From Heliocidaris erythrogramma (Eukaryota; Echinodermata; Echinoidea; Camarodonta; Echinometridae): a DNA stretch of 64,000 nt. Both the position numbers and the translations under genes were made by a program. The DNA lies in the NCBI GenBank assembly GCA_025617745.1, contig CM046854.1, forward strand, positions 63,445,606-63,509,605, in the 5' to 3' direction. Below the pieces are notes generated by a model that ran no database searches, was not told the origin of the DNA, and saw nothing but the letters and a program-made list of their open reading frames with translations. Shown one piece after another: positions 25,101 through 32,605 of this stretch. The first letter of the stretch is position 1. The number at the start of each line of letters is the position of its first letter.

Positions 25101-27470
25101 TACGACAAAATACATTGCTCGTAAACTTCGCATTTACACTGTTTTATGCGTTTTTCACCACTTCTGCAATTTAGCTTGCATAAAATAAAGCCTAGACATG
25201 CTAGACGACGGGTTTCTGGGCCTCTTTTCTTCTGTATCGCCCGCAGTTATCTAAATTTTAACATTTTTATGATGAGTTTGGATCGCAATGCCCCGCGCAA
25301 TGCACGTTTCGGGCATGATATAGGGCTAAAGTCACTATCATAGCAAATAAAACATTTTTTTTCTTTCATTTAAGCAATGTATGAAGGACAGGTTTTTGAG
25401 ATATTTTTCTTCTTTATCGGACGTAATTATCTAAATGTTATCATTTTCGTGACGCATTTCATTCGCAATGCAGCGGTTTTCGGACAAGCTGTATACGTAA
25501 GAGTTGCATAGCCAGCCTTGTGTGAATTCTAAGTGAGTGGTCGAGTAGGAAGCATATAAGGCATATTGCCTAATATCACGATCATAGCGAATAATAATTA
25601 TAATAATAATAATAATAATAATTTCTTATGTCTATATGCCCGAAACAACCACGAAAATATTACCAGTGCCATGCAGCTTGCTACTCGATCACTTATGTGT
25701 TCAACAGGTACAGCATGTTCAACATCGCTGTGCATTGCGATCCAAACTCATCAAAAAAAAAAAAATTTAGATAATTGCGGGCGATACAGAAGAAAAGAAA
25801 CCCAGAAGCTCGTCGTCTAGGCTTTGTTGTATGCCAGCTTAATTGCAGAAGTGGTGAAAAACGCATAAAACAGTGTAAATGCGAAGTTTACGAGCAATGT
25901 ATTTTGTCGTATTTTGTCGTATCTTGACGTTCAGAACTACTGCGTGAATGCTAATGAATATGCAGTAGAGATCAGTGCGTCCATCACCGACCTCTACGAC
26001 CTGGACGTTTCATTGGCTCAGAAAAGTGAAGTCGTGGTCCGCCATGTTGCACTTCTGAACAATCAACGCGCGAGAAAGCTGGAATACAGATTTGTGTACA
26101 ATCATGCGGACGCCCATGGTCAAAACGCGCAGACAAGTACAGATGTTCAGTGCGTAACGTGTAATAAACCACATCGCTCTCGGAAGAGTAACATGGCCGC
26201 GCCCACTTCAAGTGCTCGCACGAGCGGGAATGGGCGATGATCCGTCCAGGTCGTAGAGGTCGGTGGCGTCCATCCGCATACGTCATACTCGACAGACCAT
26301 TTTCATCGGCGGTCCTTCCCCATTGCTTCTTTCCAAAAGTACTATCTTCACTGTGCTTATTTCACCTTTCCACTTTTGTGTTAATGCTTGAAAATAGAAT
26401 CATTTTATTCTTGGGGTTTAAAGCTTTCTGATGATCTATAAATCTACTATAAGTAACTATATGAAGAAAATGAATGAATTTCTGCTTTAAAGAAAATTAA
26501 AGTATTTCCATTTATGACAATTGCTTCTTGAAATATGCCACTGTCCTTTCTAACTTTTTTTTTTAATGAAAACTTTATTTTCAGTCCACAGCATGTTCAA
26601 CAGAATACTATAAATCCCTTTCTTGTGGACCTCTCTAAAGCTGTCAGAAACAAGTTTGGTATGAATATTCTTATTTTTATGCCATTGCAGTGTTTCAATG
26701 TATAAAAGGCTTTTAAATGTTAATTTTCTTTCAATTGATTTATTTTATTCCATTAGTTTTATGCCCGTCAGTGACACACCTTTTGCTCCATATTATTTCC
26801 TTCATCAAATTACACTAAACCAGAAATATAAGCCACCAGACACTTTTAACCCGTTGACTACTGAATTCTTTAACTCTCATAGGTTTAATACAGGAGCCAC
26901 CCGGTTCCCGTAGTCTATGGGTTAACTCGACAAATATTTTATGAGACTTGTTCATTCAAATAGCAAAATATGCAGATATTTTTTACTCATATTTTAATTG
27001 ATTATACATGAACAATTCATTATGTTTCATTTTTGGGGGGAACATTGCGTTTCATAATGCAATGCAGGATGTACATGCACGTACTCAGTTCATTTTTTTA
27101 AATCGTGCTTTTTAATGCACGATTTAAAAAAATACCAATTAGGCGTCTGTAAATAAGCAAACTATGACTGGCAGATTTGAAAAAAAAATAGTATATAAAA
27201 AATTAAAAAGTCTGTATACTTTGCCTTTTGAATAAACGAATTCAGTCAAAACTCGAGTTATATAAAAAAGCGGTTTAGGAGGGAACTGACCTTTTTAGTT
27301 AAGTAACTTGTGGTAGTGTGCAGAATTGTTGGATTTAAAGAGTTGTAAACTTTAATTGTGATTGTGTGCTTTAGAGAGTAAATTGATACCCAGGAATATT
27401 TTCAGGGTATTTTTTCCCCTCATACTAAGTGGGCCCTGAAAATATTTGGGCATAGGGGGGTGTATTTTTG

Positions 27471-27506
<36 letters not shown>

Positions 27507-28032
27507 GGGGAATGTTCTCCCTTTCGAAAATCCATTCTGGTTTATATCTTAAGTGCACACAAAACTGTAAACCCTTTAGTGATCTTGATCTCCCCCCCCC
27601 CCCCCCCCCCCTCCTGTTGCAAATATTAAACCCCGGAGCCATCTAAACAGCGTAATTTTCATGTAGATTTTTTTTCTACTTGAGGTAAATAGATAAGATT
27701 TTAGATAAGATTTTATATTCACTCTATCGACCCCCTCTCGGGGTAAGAGAGCACAACATATTTACAATAACATAAATGGTATATTGAATACATGTACATG
27801 TTTTGGGTATATAGTTTAGATATTAAATACTAAACAACATTTCTCAACAAAATCCCGGTCGGAGCATTGTAATTTTCTCACATTTACTTTCTTTATGATA
27901 TATTCAACTTACTTCAATCCTATCAATTATGATATTTAATTACGAATACAAATTGTCCTCTATGGAAATTCGTTGGCATGGATTTGCCCGACTTTATATA
28001 TACATGTATATATATATTTTTGTGTATTTTTG

Positions 28033-28074
<42 letters not shown>

Positions 28075-29554
28075 GTGTATGATCACTTCACCTAATACCG
28101 GCCATGTCATAATACCGACCATTAAGCGTATCATGGCATCTAGCGCGCGTCTTGCAAATCAACCCATGGGACTACGCGTAGAATGCCTAGCAACGTTGAG
28201 AACAGCCAAAGTAGAGCAAGATGAGGAATAAAAACGTAATTATTATCAATTTTTTGTTAATTTTTCATATTTTCATTAATAATCTCTTTTCATAAATTGC
28301 CATTGACTATGTGCAGGGGTCGGTAATTAAAACGCACTTCTCCCTCTATGCGTAAACTGAGATGACCATATTGCAACGTCATTTCTCAAGAACGCGCAAG
28401 TGTTATCGCTCGTTAGTACCTGGATCTTGTTCCCCAGTATTTGGGTAATAGTCTGATGAATTTTCATTACGTTTCATGAAGAATCTTTGCCGTAGTCGTT
28501 GGAAACATCGTTAAGAGGCCGGTATTAGGTAAAGGCATCATAAATACAACTAAATTACTAAATGTCTAGGATTTTTAACTATTCTACCACTCCGTGTAAC
28601 TACCTGACTTTGATCGTCACCTACAACATCAGATCGTGATAGAGTTTATTGTGGCTGGGTAACCTCGCTACTCATAAAGACCGCTATTTTTATTATGGAC
28701 CGCTGTCCATAACGCGTGACTAAGTGCATAGCGGTTTTGAATAAATAACGGTCCTAAATAGCGAGCAAACCATAGACAATTTGCCTCGCTATTCGTAAGG
28801 ACCTCCATTCATAAGGACCACTATTCAGAACTATTCATAAGGACCGCTATTCATAACGTGTGTTAAATGAATATCGGTTTCTAAGAATAGCGAGAGGACC
28901 CCATTGTGCCTCCACCTTTACAGAATACTTCCCTGCGTGAAAATGGCATTATATCTTAATCCTTTTCGTTCAAATCTTTTTTTTAAAAGAGTCATGACTA
29001 AGGATTTCTTACCTCACTTGTATTCTTATCAAGAATACAAGTCCTCACTTGTATTCTTATCAAGAATACAAGTGATGTTGAAAATACTGACAGATTTCAT
29101 AAAAAAATAAACCGTTTAAAAGAGTTTAAAAGTATAGCATATCTCTTCTCGATACTCTTAAAAAATATATCATTGTTTTTGTTTTCTTTTTTCCATTCTT
29201 ATTACAGGGTCCTATCCGCTCGTGTTTGTGACACATCGGGACAAGATTACCGATGAAGGCGAGAAGAAGCGGATACCAAGGATAGTTGCTAACATGGACA
29301 TTCTCATTGATAATGTCAAATTTGTGGAGAATTTCACGAAAGAGCCTGAAAACGAGTCCGTATGCCAAGACCTGATCAAAGAATTCTTGGAGGTATTACA
29401 TTCAATTCTGATTATCGCCGATAGCAACCTTGTACAGCAGTTGAATAAAGGAGTCAACGTGGGTGAAAAGAGTGGAGGTTCTTCGCGGTCTTTACAGAAC
29501 AACACAAACCGCAACAGAATAAGGCTTCCAAAATTACCGACGTTATTTAAATAA
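8331..29554 (+). CDS. Ig-domain transmembrane receptor with cytosolic IFI44-like GTPase domain (10 exons)
   Basis: Joining exons 8331-8706, 10439-10671, 12054-12165, 12705-12812, 18410-18457, 21012-21182, 22448-22609, 23582-23618, 26585-26658 and 29208-29554 gives 1668 nt, or 555 residues plus stop. Every junction is GT/AG and in phase. Predicted layout: signal peptide 1-21; V-type Ig 24-125 (C37, W50, DETTYSC 99-105); second Ig 130-235 (C162, W175, YKYKC 211-215); membrane helix 246-264; RR stop-transfer; linker 277-292; GTPase domain 293-520 with P-loop GATAAGKSS (331-339), DNRG (384-387) and THRD (449-452). The GTPase matches remembered IFI44L features: RSV-like helix after the P-loop, CD(S)LGL-like switch, LTHVD-like G4, and a VxNF...E...D...AD tail. 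I infer that ligand binding outside is coupled to nucleotide-dependent assembly inside. The exon model is mine and untested. A 5' non-coding exon, extra exons or alternative splicing cannot be excluded. Confidence 0.8.
8842..9791. repeat. CTCACCTGAG-type invertebrate repeat with internal tandem units
   Basis: It starts AGCTCACCTGAGCC, runs through GTCCGTCGTCCGTCG and TCTTCTCCAAAACCCATGA, and ends near CCTCAGGTGAGCGTCGTG, so its ends are inverted. An internal unit (AACCAAACTTGGTAGGAA, GGGCCC-rich stretch, GATACCTCTATAGA) is repeated about two and a half times. From memory, repeats of this style are widespread in marine invertebrates. It lies in intron 1. Confidence 0.75.
9884..10094. repeat. 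GGACCGCTATTCATAA-word repeat, copy 2
   Basis: Same family as 5535-5768. It begins TACCTCGCTAGTCATAA and ends AATAGCGAGCGGACC, with repeated TTCATAAGGACC words in both orientations and ACGCG cores. It lies in intron 1. Confidence 0.75.
10439..10671 (+). CDS. Exon 2: first half of second Ig domain
   Basis: The acceptor is ATCGATAG|CC (phase 1) and the donor CTTCAA|GTAATT (phase 0). It encodes residues 126-203: VTLVCEL (C162), NLTWTRSDG (W175), then GLHTISSQLQ, the strand before the second cysteine. Two extra cysteines (C138, C146) lie ahead of the core. Splitting an Ig domain by a phase 0 intron is common in this superfamily. Confidence 0.85.
10672..12053. other. Intron 2
   Basis: I see nothing coding that fits. 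An open stretch at 11620-11755 (PTTDRTQFYITWNQSLLESV) has no phase-compatible place between exons 2 and 3 and no Ig motif. Confidence 0.6.
12054..12165 (+). CDS. Exon 3: second half of second Ig domain
   Basis: The acceptor follows TTATTTGCATCTGCAG (phase 0) and the donor is AAAG|GTACAG (phase 1). It encodes residues 204-240 with DYKYKCEAKGEA, the YxC strand whose C215 pairs with C162 of exon 2, then the G strand and a short stalk. Exon 2 plus exon 3 form one phase 1-1 Ig module. Confidence 0.85.
12166..12704. other. Intron 3
   Basis: Contains a G-rich tract (12230-12280) and otherwise AT-rich sequence. No other feature was seen. Confidence 0.5.
12705..12812 (+). CDS. Exon 4: transmembrane segment
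   Basis: The acceptor follows a long pyrimidine tract (TTTTTCTTTCTCTAG) and the donor is AGTG|GTGAAC. Both borders are phase 1. It encodes residues 241-276: GFIFLIILAVILAVLAAAA is a clear membrane helix, followed by YHRR, which places this end in the cytosol. A juxtamembrane cysteine (LPCLKS) could be lipid-modified; that is speculation. Confidence 0.85.
14332..14787. mobile_element. MITE with two opposed tRNA-like segments, copy A
   Basis: A 456-bp element with ends CACTGTAAAAACTGAAGTG and its complement (CACTTTAGTTTTTGCAGTG), flanked by TACTA on both sides (14327-14331, 14788-14792). Inside, 14462-14524 on the minus strand and about 14616-14676 on the plus strand each carry A-box-like (TTAGTCTAGCGG) and B-box-like (GGTTCGAGGCT) words. 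It interrupts the LINE. Confidence 0.85.
15488..15797. mobile_element. Foldback repeat with an embedded tRNA-like gene, copy 1
   Basis: Inverted ends pair TAAACAAATCTTTAGGCAT with ATGCCTAAAGATTTGTTTA, and AAGATCGTATGCTCGATCTG with its near complement. The interior contains a 72-nt tRNA-like sequence (15636-15707). Relatives form a cluster at 61996-62726. Confidence 0.85.
15636..15707 (+). tRNA. tRNA-like sequence inside a repeat (probably not a functional gene)
   Basis: It is 72 nt long with a 7-bp acceptor stem (GAACCAG / CTGGTTC) followed by CA, an A-box-like TAGCCTGGTGG, an anticodon stem GCTGC/GCAGT and B box GGTTCGAATCC. The 7-nt loop CCGGCAA would give anticodon GGC, but it lacks the usual U33, so I assign no identity. 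Because it sits in a multi-copy foldback, I read it as a tRNA-derived module. Confidence 0.5.
16259..16502. mobile_element. GGCGGATCC-family hAT-like MITE, complete copy
   Basis: The ends are CATTGGCGGATCC and GGATCCGCCCCTG, flanked by CATTGCAT on both sides (16251-16258, 16503-16510). The 8-bp duplication fits hAT. The interior has long poly(G)/poly(C) tracts and conserved words (GTATGCATTTTGACC, CGAGAAGCTG, GTGCCCCCTCTTTTACTC). Other copies: about 1922-2015, 21668-21912, 33905-34142, 41296-41531, 58588-58680 and 60833-61080. Confidence 0.9.
17521..18322. mobile_element. TTAACCCTAAC/GGCCGG-ended repeat
   Basis: About 800 bp. The left end TTAACCCTAACAGTACTAGG and the right end CCGGCCTAGTTAGGGTTAA are inverted, and each is followed inward by paired poly(G) and poly(C) blocks with GGCCTCCCAG. 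The interior is AT-rich with repeated ATGTATTTCTTTG words. No protein was seen. It lies in intron 4. Confidence 0.75.
18410..18457 (+). CDS. Exon 5: short acidic cytosolic linker
   Basis: The acceptor is GTCTATCCAG|CT and the donor GAAG|GTAAGA, phase 1 on both sides, 48 nt. It encodes residues 277-292 (ATAADNAEAQPLNEVE), an unstructured acidic spacer between membrane helix and GTPase. It fits exactly between exons 4 and 6, but so short an exon is easy to mis-call. Confidence 0.65.
18773..18815. repeat. (TA)n microsatellite
   Basis: Uninterrupted TA dinucleotides over about 40 bp. Confidence 0.95.
19049..20696 (+). mobile_element. Tc1-family DNA transposon, inactive
   Basis: A 1648-bp element in intron 5. 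Its inverted ends are CACTGTTGGTCATAATG... and the complement (29 bp, one mismatch), with TA duplicated at 19047-19048 and 20697-20698. It carries one broken Tc1-type transposase. Confidence 0.95.
19368..20346 (+). pseudogene. Tc1-like transposase, frameshifted
   Basis: The frame from ATG 19368 encodes paired-like helix-turn-helix domains (RQRVLALRRNGRTQAQIADI, GLSQSCVCRILRRH, VSRETINRRL). Around 19750-19800 the frame switches and a short segment is missing before WRHVIFTDES, the first catalytic aspartate. DDNARSHRA supplies the second. The third acidic site (normally NPIEHIWD) has been replaced by out-of-frame sequence near 20140-20180, before GRAIKRNN. The protein ends at the stop at 20344-20346. 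With the third catalytic residue lost, it should be inactive. Confidence 0.9.
21012..21182 (+). CDS. Exon 6: GTPase P-loop
   Basis: The acceptor is TCTTTTCGCTAG|CT and the donor TCAG|GTTTGT, both phase 1. It encodes residues 293-349: a lead-in helix (GIARLRRIIRDY), then a beta strand and Walker A motif HIRLAIVGATAAGKSSVIRSL. GxxxAGKSS followed by a hydrophobic helix matches the IFI44 pattern (GPIGAGKSSFFNSV in human IFI44L, from memory), although alanine replaces the usual glycine in the motif. Confidence 0.85.
21668..21912. mobile_element. GGCGGATCC-family MITE, copy in intron 6
   Basis: Starts GTGGCGGATTTAGGGG and ends TTGATCCGCTCCTGG, with poly(G)/poly(C) blocks and the AGAGCTGGTGAGACC word. 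The ends have diverged and I could not fix a target duplication. Confidence 0.75.
21920..22165. repeat. (CTA)n and (TA)n microsatellites
   Basis: Imperfect CTA/CTG trinucleotides followed by about 40 bp of TA. A second CTA-rich patch is at 22286-22425. The long Ser/Thr/Leu open frames across here are artefacts of the repeat. Confidence 0.9.
22448..22609 (+). CDS. Exon 7: GTPase switch region
   Basis: The acceptor is TTTTTGTAAG|GT and the donor ATAG|GTAAGG, both phase 1. It encodes residues 350-403. EITKGTGAGAVTIESAFYKI corresponds to the G2/switch I area, and IHIQDNRGLLDFD carries the G3 DxxG (384-387), where IFI44L has CDSLGL. QNVGKIIQGI matches the helix that follows (DDIFYILNG in IFI44L). 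The CTA microsatellite just upstream replaces a normal pyrimidine tract. Confidence 0.8.
22610..23581. other. Intron 7
   Basis: AT-rich. GATTCAGATTCAACTTTTAT near 23086-23105 looks like the reverse of a LINE 3' tail, but no coding part is present. Confidence 0.4.
23582..23618 (+). CDS. Exon 8: 37-nt microexon of the GTPase domain
   Basis: The acceptor follows GGTTTCTCTTTTTCATCAG and the donor is TTCG|GTTAGT. It enters at phase 1 and leaves at phase 2. It encodes GEERVCLLIPIFR (404-416), a beta strand aligning with DRIHCVAFVFD of IFI44L. It is needed to join exons 7 and 9 in frame: without it, exon 9 enters a frame with a stop. The phase fit and the motif fit were found independently. Confidence 0.7.
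23619..24582. other. Intron 8, 5' part
   Basis: I see no gene. At 23990-24150, CGAGGAC and GTCCTCGG words recur with ATTGTTGT spacers, probably the remains of a foldback. Poly(C) lies at about 24316-24332. Confidence 0.4.
24583..24720. repeat. Small foldback repeat
   Basis: GGTCAGACCTCATCGATAAC pairs with GTTATCGTTACCGCTGAGGT (with gaps), and GGTACACCCAACT pairs with AGCTGATGGGTGTACC. A 138-bp hairpin-like repeat. Confidence 0.65.
24818..26493. repeat. 1.7 kb foldback element in intron 8
   Basis: The left arm (24818 to about 25300) and right arm (about 25720-26493) are long inverted repeats. Paired words include AAATTCATTCATTTTCTTCA / its complement, GTCGAGTATGACGTATGCGG / its complement and GATACAGAAGAAAAG / its complement. 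The right arm is interrupted by a separate MITE (25985-26265). The centre repeats part of the arm (ATTATCTAAAT...GCAATGC). Confidence 0.85.
25985..26265. mobile_element. hAT-type MITE nested in the foldback
   Basis: The ends CACCGACCTCTACGACCTGG and its complement flank 281 bp, with GCGTCCAT duplicated at 25977-25984 and 26266-26273. The opposite foldback arm (about 25031) shows the empty site, GGACGCAC without the insert. Confidence 0.9.
26585..26658 (+). CDS. Exon 9: GTPase helix before G4
   Basis: The acceptor follows ACTTTATTTTCAG and the donor is TTTG|GTATGA. It enters at phase 2 and leaves at phase 1. It encodes residues 416-440: PQHVQQNTINPFLVDLSKAV and the rest of the helix, which leads into the G4 strand. 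It aligns with the segment between VFD and LTHVD in IFI44L. Confidence 0.75.
28661..28900. repeat. GGACCGCTATTCATAA-word repeat, copy 3
   Basis: Starts GTAACCTCGCTACTCATAA and ends AATAGCGAGAGGACCCC. Internal words are shared with 5535-5768 and 9884-10094, including TAACGCGTGACTAAGTG. Confidence 0.75.
29013..29073. repeat. Two tandem identical hairpins
   Basis: ACTTGTATTCTT-ATC-AAGAATACAAGT occurs twice with a 31-bp period, each copy a perfect 12-bp stem. It lies about 135 bp before the last exon. Confidence 0.9.
29208..29554 (+). CDS. Exon 10: G4 motif and C-terminal half of the GTPase domain
   Basis: The acceptor follows TTTTTTCCATTCTTATTACAG (phase 1), and the exon runs to the TAA at 29552-29554. 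PLVFVTHRDK (444-453) is the G4 strand, where THRD stands for the usual NKxD; IFI44L has LTHVD. NVKFVENFTKEPENES and DLIKEFLEVLHSILIIADSN match the family's tail. A GAG|GTATTA donor at 29392 would cut inside this conserved tail, so I prefer read-through. I saw no AATAAA soon after the stop, so a further exon is possible. Confidence 0.75.
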
Positions 29555-29959
29555 TGGAAATAAGGATCATTCCTAATGATAGCGTAATACCGTTCAGTCA
29601 TTGTAGACCAGCTTGATTATTTGTTTAATGGGTAATTTGTTTTATAGGTAATTATTTAACCAGGGTAGCCTCGTCAGTATCAATGCATGTCCTTACCAGG
29701 GCCCTTGTATCAATATCACCCTAGCATGGGCAGGTACACCAGGTGGATGGGGAAATGTGGGTAAAACGCTTTGTCTAAGGATGTAAGCACTGAGCAAGGA
29801 TTGATCCCTCGTGTGAGAGTCAAGAGCCTTCAACAATATTCCATGGTGCTTTCACCTTTAACGTTTTATTGATCTCATGATTGATTGATCTCAATACTTT
29901 TATAATAGTTGCCATTACATGAGACAGATGGTTACATGTCGTTTGGGGTTTATAATTTC

Positions 29960-30118
29960 GAAACTTTTATAATTTCGAAACGTTCGTAATTACAGGCGAA
30001 GGCTCGTTACTCCGAAAATGAAATAGGGTTCATAATTCCCCTAATTCATAATTCCCTGGTATGGAAAGTTGAGTTTCGGAATTATGAACCTTGGAATTAC
30101 GAACCTTCGGAAACACCA
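29960..30118. repeat. TTCGTAATTCCGAAG-word repeat
   Basis: Repeated and inverted forms of TTATAATTTCGAAAC, AATTCATAATTCCC and GGAATTACGAACCTTCGGAA. It is probably a fragment of a palindromic repeat. Confidence 0.6.
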
Positions 30119-30161
30119 TTACCCCCCCAACAGGCAGGTTTTGATCCATATTAGGGGACAT

Positions 30162-30661
30162 NNNNNNNNNNNNNNNNNNNNNNNNNNNNNNNNNNNNNNN
30201 NNNNNNNNNNNNNNNNNNNNNNNNNNNNNNNNNNNNNNNNNNNNNNNNNNNNNNNNNNNNNNNNNNNNNNNNNNNNNNNNNNNNNNNNNNNNNNNNNNNN
30301 NNNNNNNNNNNNNNNNNNNNNNNNNNNNNNNNNNNNNNNNNNNNNNNNNNNNNNNNNNNNNNNNNNNNNNNNNNNNNNNNNNNNNNNNNNNNNNNNNNNN
30401 NNNNNNNNNNNNNNNNNNNNNNNNNNNNNNNNNNNNNNNNNNNNNNNNNNNNNNNNNNNNNNNNNNNNNNNNNNNNNNNNNNNNNNNNNNNNNNNNNNNN
30501 NNNNNNNNNNNNNNNNNNNNNNNNNNNNNNNNNNNNNNNNNNNNNNNNNNNNNNNNNNNNNNNNNNNNNNNNNNNNNNNNNNNNNNNNNNNNNNNNNNNN
30601 NNNNNNNNNNNNNNNNNNNNNNNNNNNNNNNNNNNNNNNNNNNNNNNNNNNNNNNNNNNNN
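30162..30661. other. Assembly gap of 500 N
   Basis: Exactly 500 undetermined bases, probably a placeholder of unknown true size. Missing exons between the two host gene models could lie here. Confidence 1.
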
Positions 30662-30713
30662 CATGATATGAGTAAAAAGCAGAATGATTTAATAAAGAGT
30701 CCTAAAATAAGAA

Positions 30714-31510
30714 CCCTGATAGCAGAAAGTGGTAAAAATTACGTGATATTTACGTCGTGGTTTTCGTCTTTTTTACGTCCTGTAATTACGTCAATAAGAC
30801 GACAACTTGCACCAACGCAAGACGTCAAGAGGACGTCTTATTTTGACGTCATCTGTACACTGCAAAAACTGAAGTGCTGAGCACTTTTTGAGGGCATGCA
30901 TAGGGACTGCACTCAGAGTGCTATTGAATGCACACAGCGTGCTATTTCAGCACTTTCACGGGAGCTGGACAGGCTCCTTAAACTGCTAAACATTCACACA
31001 AAAAAATGATTTGGGCGAGCTTCGAACCAGGGTCCGCTGATCGAGAATTGCTGGCATTACCGCTAGACTAACTCACATTGTACGATTTAGAGCAGATCAT
31101 ATTGTTACATAGTGAATTTACGACACCATAGTTCATGTTATCTATTTGACTCCCATGACTAAACTGGATTGCAAGAAGCATTTGTTAGTCCATCGGTAAC
31201 GTCAGCGCTCCCAATCAGCGGACCTGGTTCGAGGCTCGCCACGGTCACATTTTTTTTTTTTTGCTGGTAAATTAGCACACTACAAGTGCTATAAACAGCA
31301 TTTCAGGTGCAGTCACTATACATGCCCCTAAAAGTAGCACTTTAGTTTTTACGGTGTACAAGACGTAGAGATGACGTCAAAATAAGACGTCCTCTTGACG
31401 TCTTGCGTGGTGTTAAGTTGTCGTCTTATTGACGTAATTACAGGACGTAAAAAAGACGAAAACCACAACGTAAATATCACGTCATTTTTTAACACTTTCT
31501 GCTATCAGGG
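30714..31510. mobile_element. Palindromic element interrupted by a MITE
   Basis: Arms of about 145 bp (CCCTGATAGCAGAAAGTG... and its complement ending GCTATCAGGG) carry inverted ACGTCAATAAGACGAC and AAGACGTCCTCTTGACGTC words. The centre holds the tRNA-like MITE 30858-31356. Confidence 0.85.
30858..31356. mobile_element. MITE with two opposed tRNA-like segments, copy B
   Basis: Same family as 14332-14787. The ends are CACTGCAAAAACTGAAGTGC and CACTTTAGTTTTTACGGTG. tRNA-like segments lie at 31013-31078 (minus) and 31184-31247 (plus), each with A- and B-box-like words. Confidence 0.85.
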
Positions 31511-32605
31511 AAGTGGCCGAAATCCTCTTCTTTTTTTTGGTTACATCTGACAGTTAATGTTCCTCCCCTTCACCCTGTCTCATCGAACATCAGCCCCACA
31601 ATAAATCAAAAACGATTGCAGCACAGAAAGAATACACTAAACGCGTAACCCGCGGGTTATGCGCTTAATGCTGAAAAGGTACCCTTTTTTCGTGTACGTG
31701 GATGATGCCTGATCTACCGGCCTTAGTGAGACATCCCCCCCCCCCCCACCCGCGACCGCCGTGAAACCATAGAGTTACATACACACTATTAGTATTGTAA
31801 ACATGAAGCTACAAATGATGTAACTCTATATGTGTGAAACATCGTACATGTGCAAGTGCGCTATGCGAACAAATAACACGTGTGTTGTTGCGCCGTATAC
31901 ATTGAAGCCATTGAAGCCATTGAAGCGGATATGGCCTTGGAGCTAGTACACGTCATGCTGTTCTTTGGCAATACACCACCTGAGGTTTCTCCCCTTCACA
32001 GGTAAAGGGTATGTGTTGGGCATGAAGCTACAAACCAGTTTCATGGGGTGGCAGAATTATTACTCTCTTCAATGTTTAGAAATGAATTTATGAAATATGG
32101 ACGGCACGTCAGCCCTTTAAAAGTTTGGCCCGTGTGTACCAAAAGGTGGGGACTGAAAAAACCAGGGGAGGCGCCTATTCGAACAAAAAACCAAAGGCCC
32201 CAAATCCTTAGTGTAAAAACAGTCTGGTCTGGCTCATCTCGGGTATTGCAAAGCATAAGCCCAGAATGTGAAAGTGCTTTGTAATACCAAGATGAGCCTG
32301 ACCAGGACTCTGTTTTTGTTGAAAATTATCGTTGATACTTCGCTCATAAACATCCACATTGTTTAAAGTAATTAATAAACTGATGTTAAGAAATTAGGCA
32401 CCTGGATTTTTCAAAGAATATTTTTATTATCCTTTACTAAGTCGTATAATAAAGCCTATTTTTATTTCAAATCTATCATGTAAACTTGAAAAAGAATTGT
32501 AAAACCTTGTTTTTATACTTACAACTTGTTTCTTAACAGCGTGCCTTTTGAGATAAACTACATATAATATATTGTGTTTCATTGTACTGTATAATAGTAT
32601 AACAG
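31511..32605. other. Gene-free stretch with a hairpin
   Basis: Poly(C) lies at about 31735-31747. An imperfect hairpin at 32221-32312 pairs CTGGCTCATCTCGGGTATTG with its complement around an AGCCCAGAATGTG loop. I saw no convincing exon. Confidence 0.5.

Larger units (their letters stand above)
26659..29207. other. Intron 9
   Basis: Holds TA and CA microsatellites (27470-27506, 28033-28076), poly(C) at about 27592-27612, the third GGACCGCTATTCATAA repeat (28661-28900) and two tandem hairpins (29013-29073). No other coding sequence was recognised. Confidence 0.6.

Noticed and set aside
29013-29073. CRISPR-like array
   Set aside because: There are only two hairpin copies with no spacers, in an animal genome.
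29392-29554. GAG|GTATTA donor ending exon 10 early
   Set aside because: The sequence after it (LHSILIIADSN) matches the conserved IFI44 tail, so read-through is preferred.
30069-30671. Long open frames across the gap
   Set aside because: They consist of undetermined bases.
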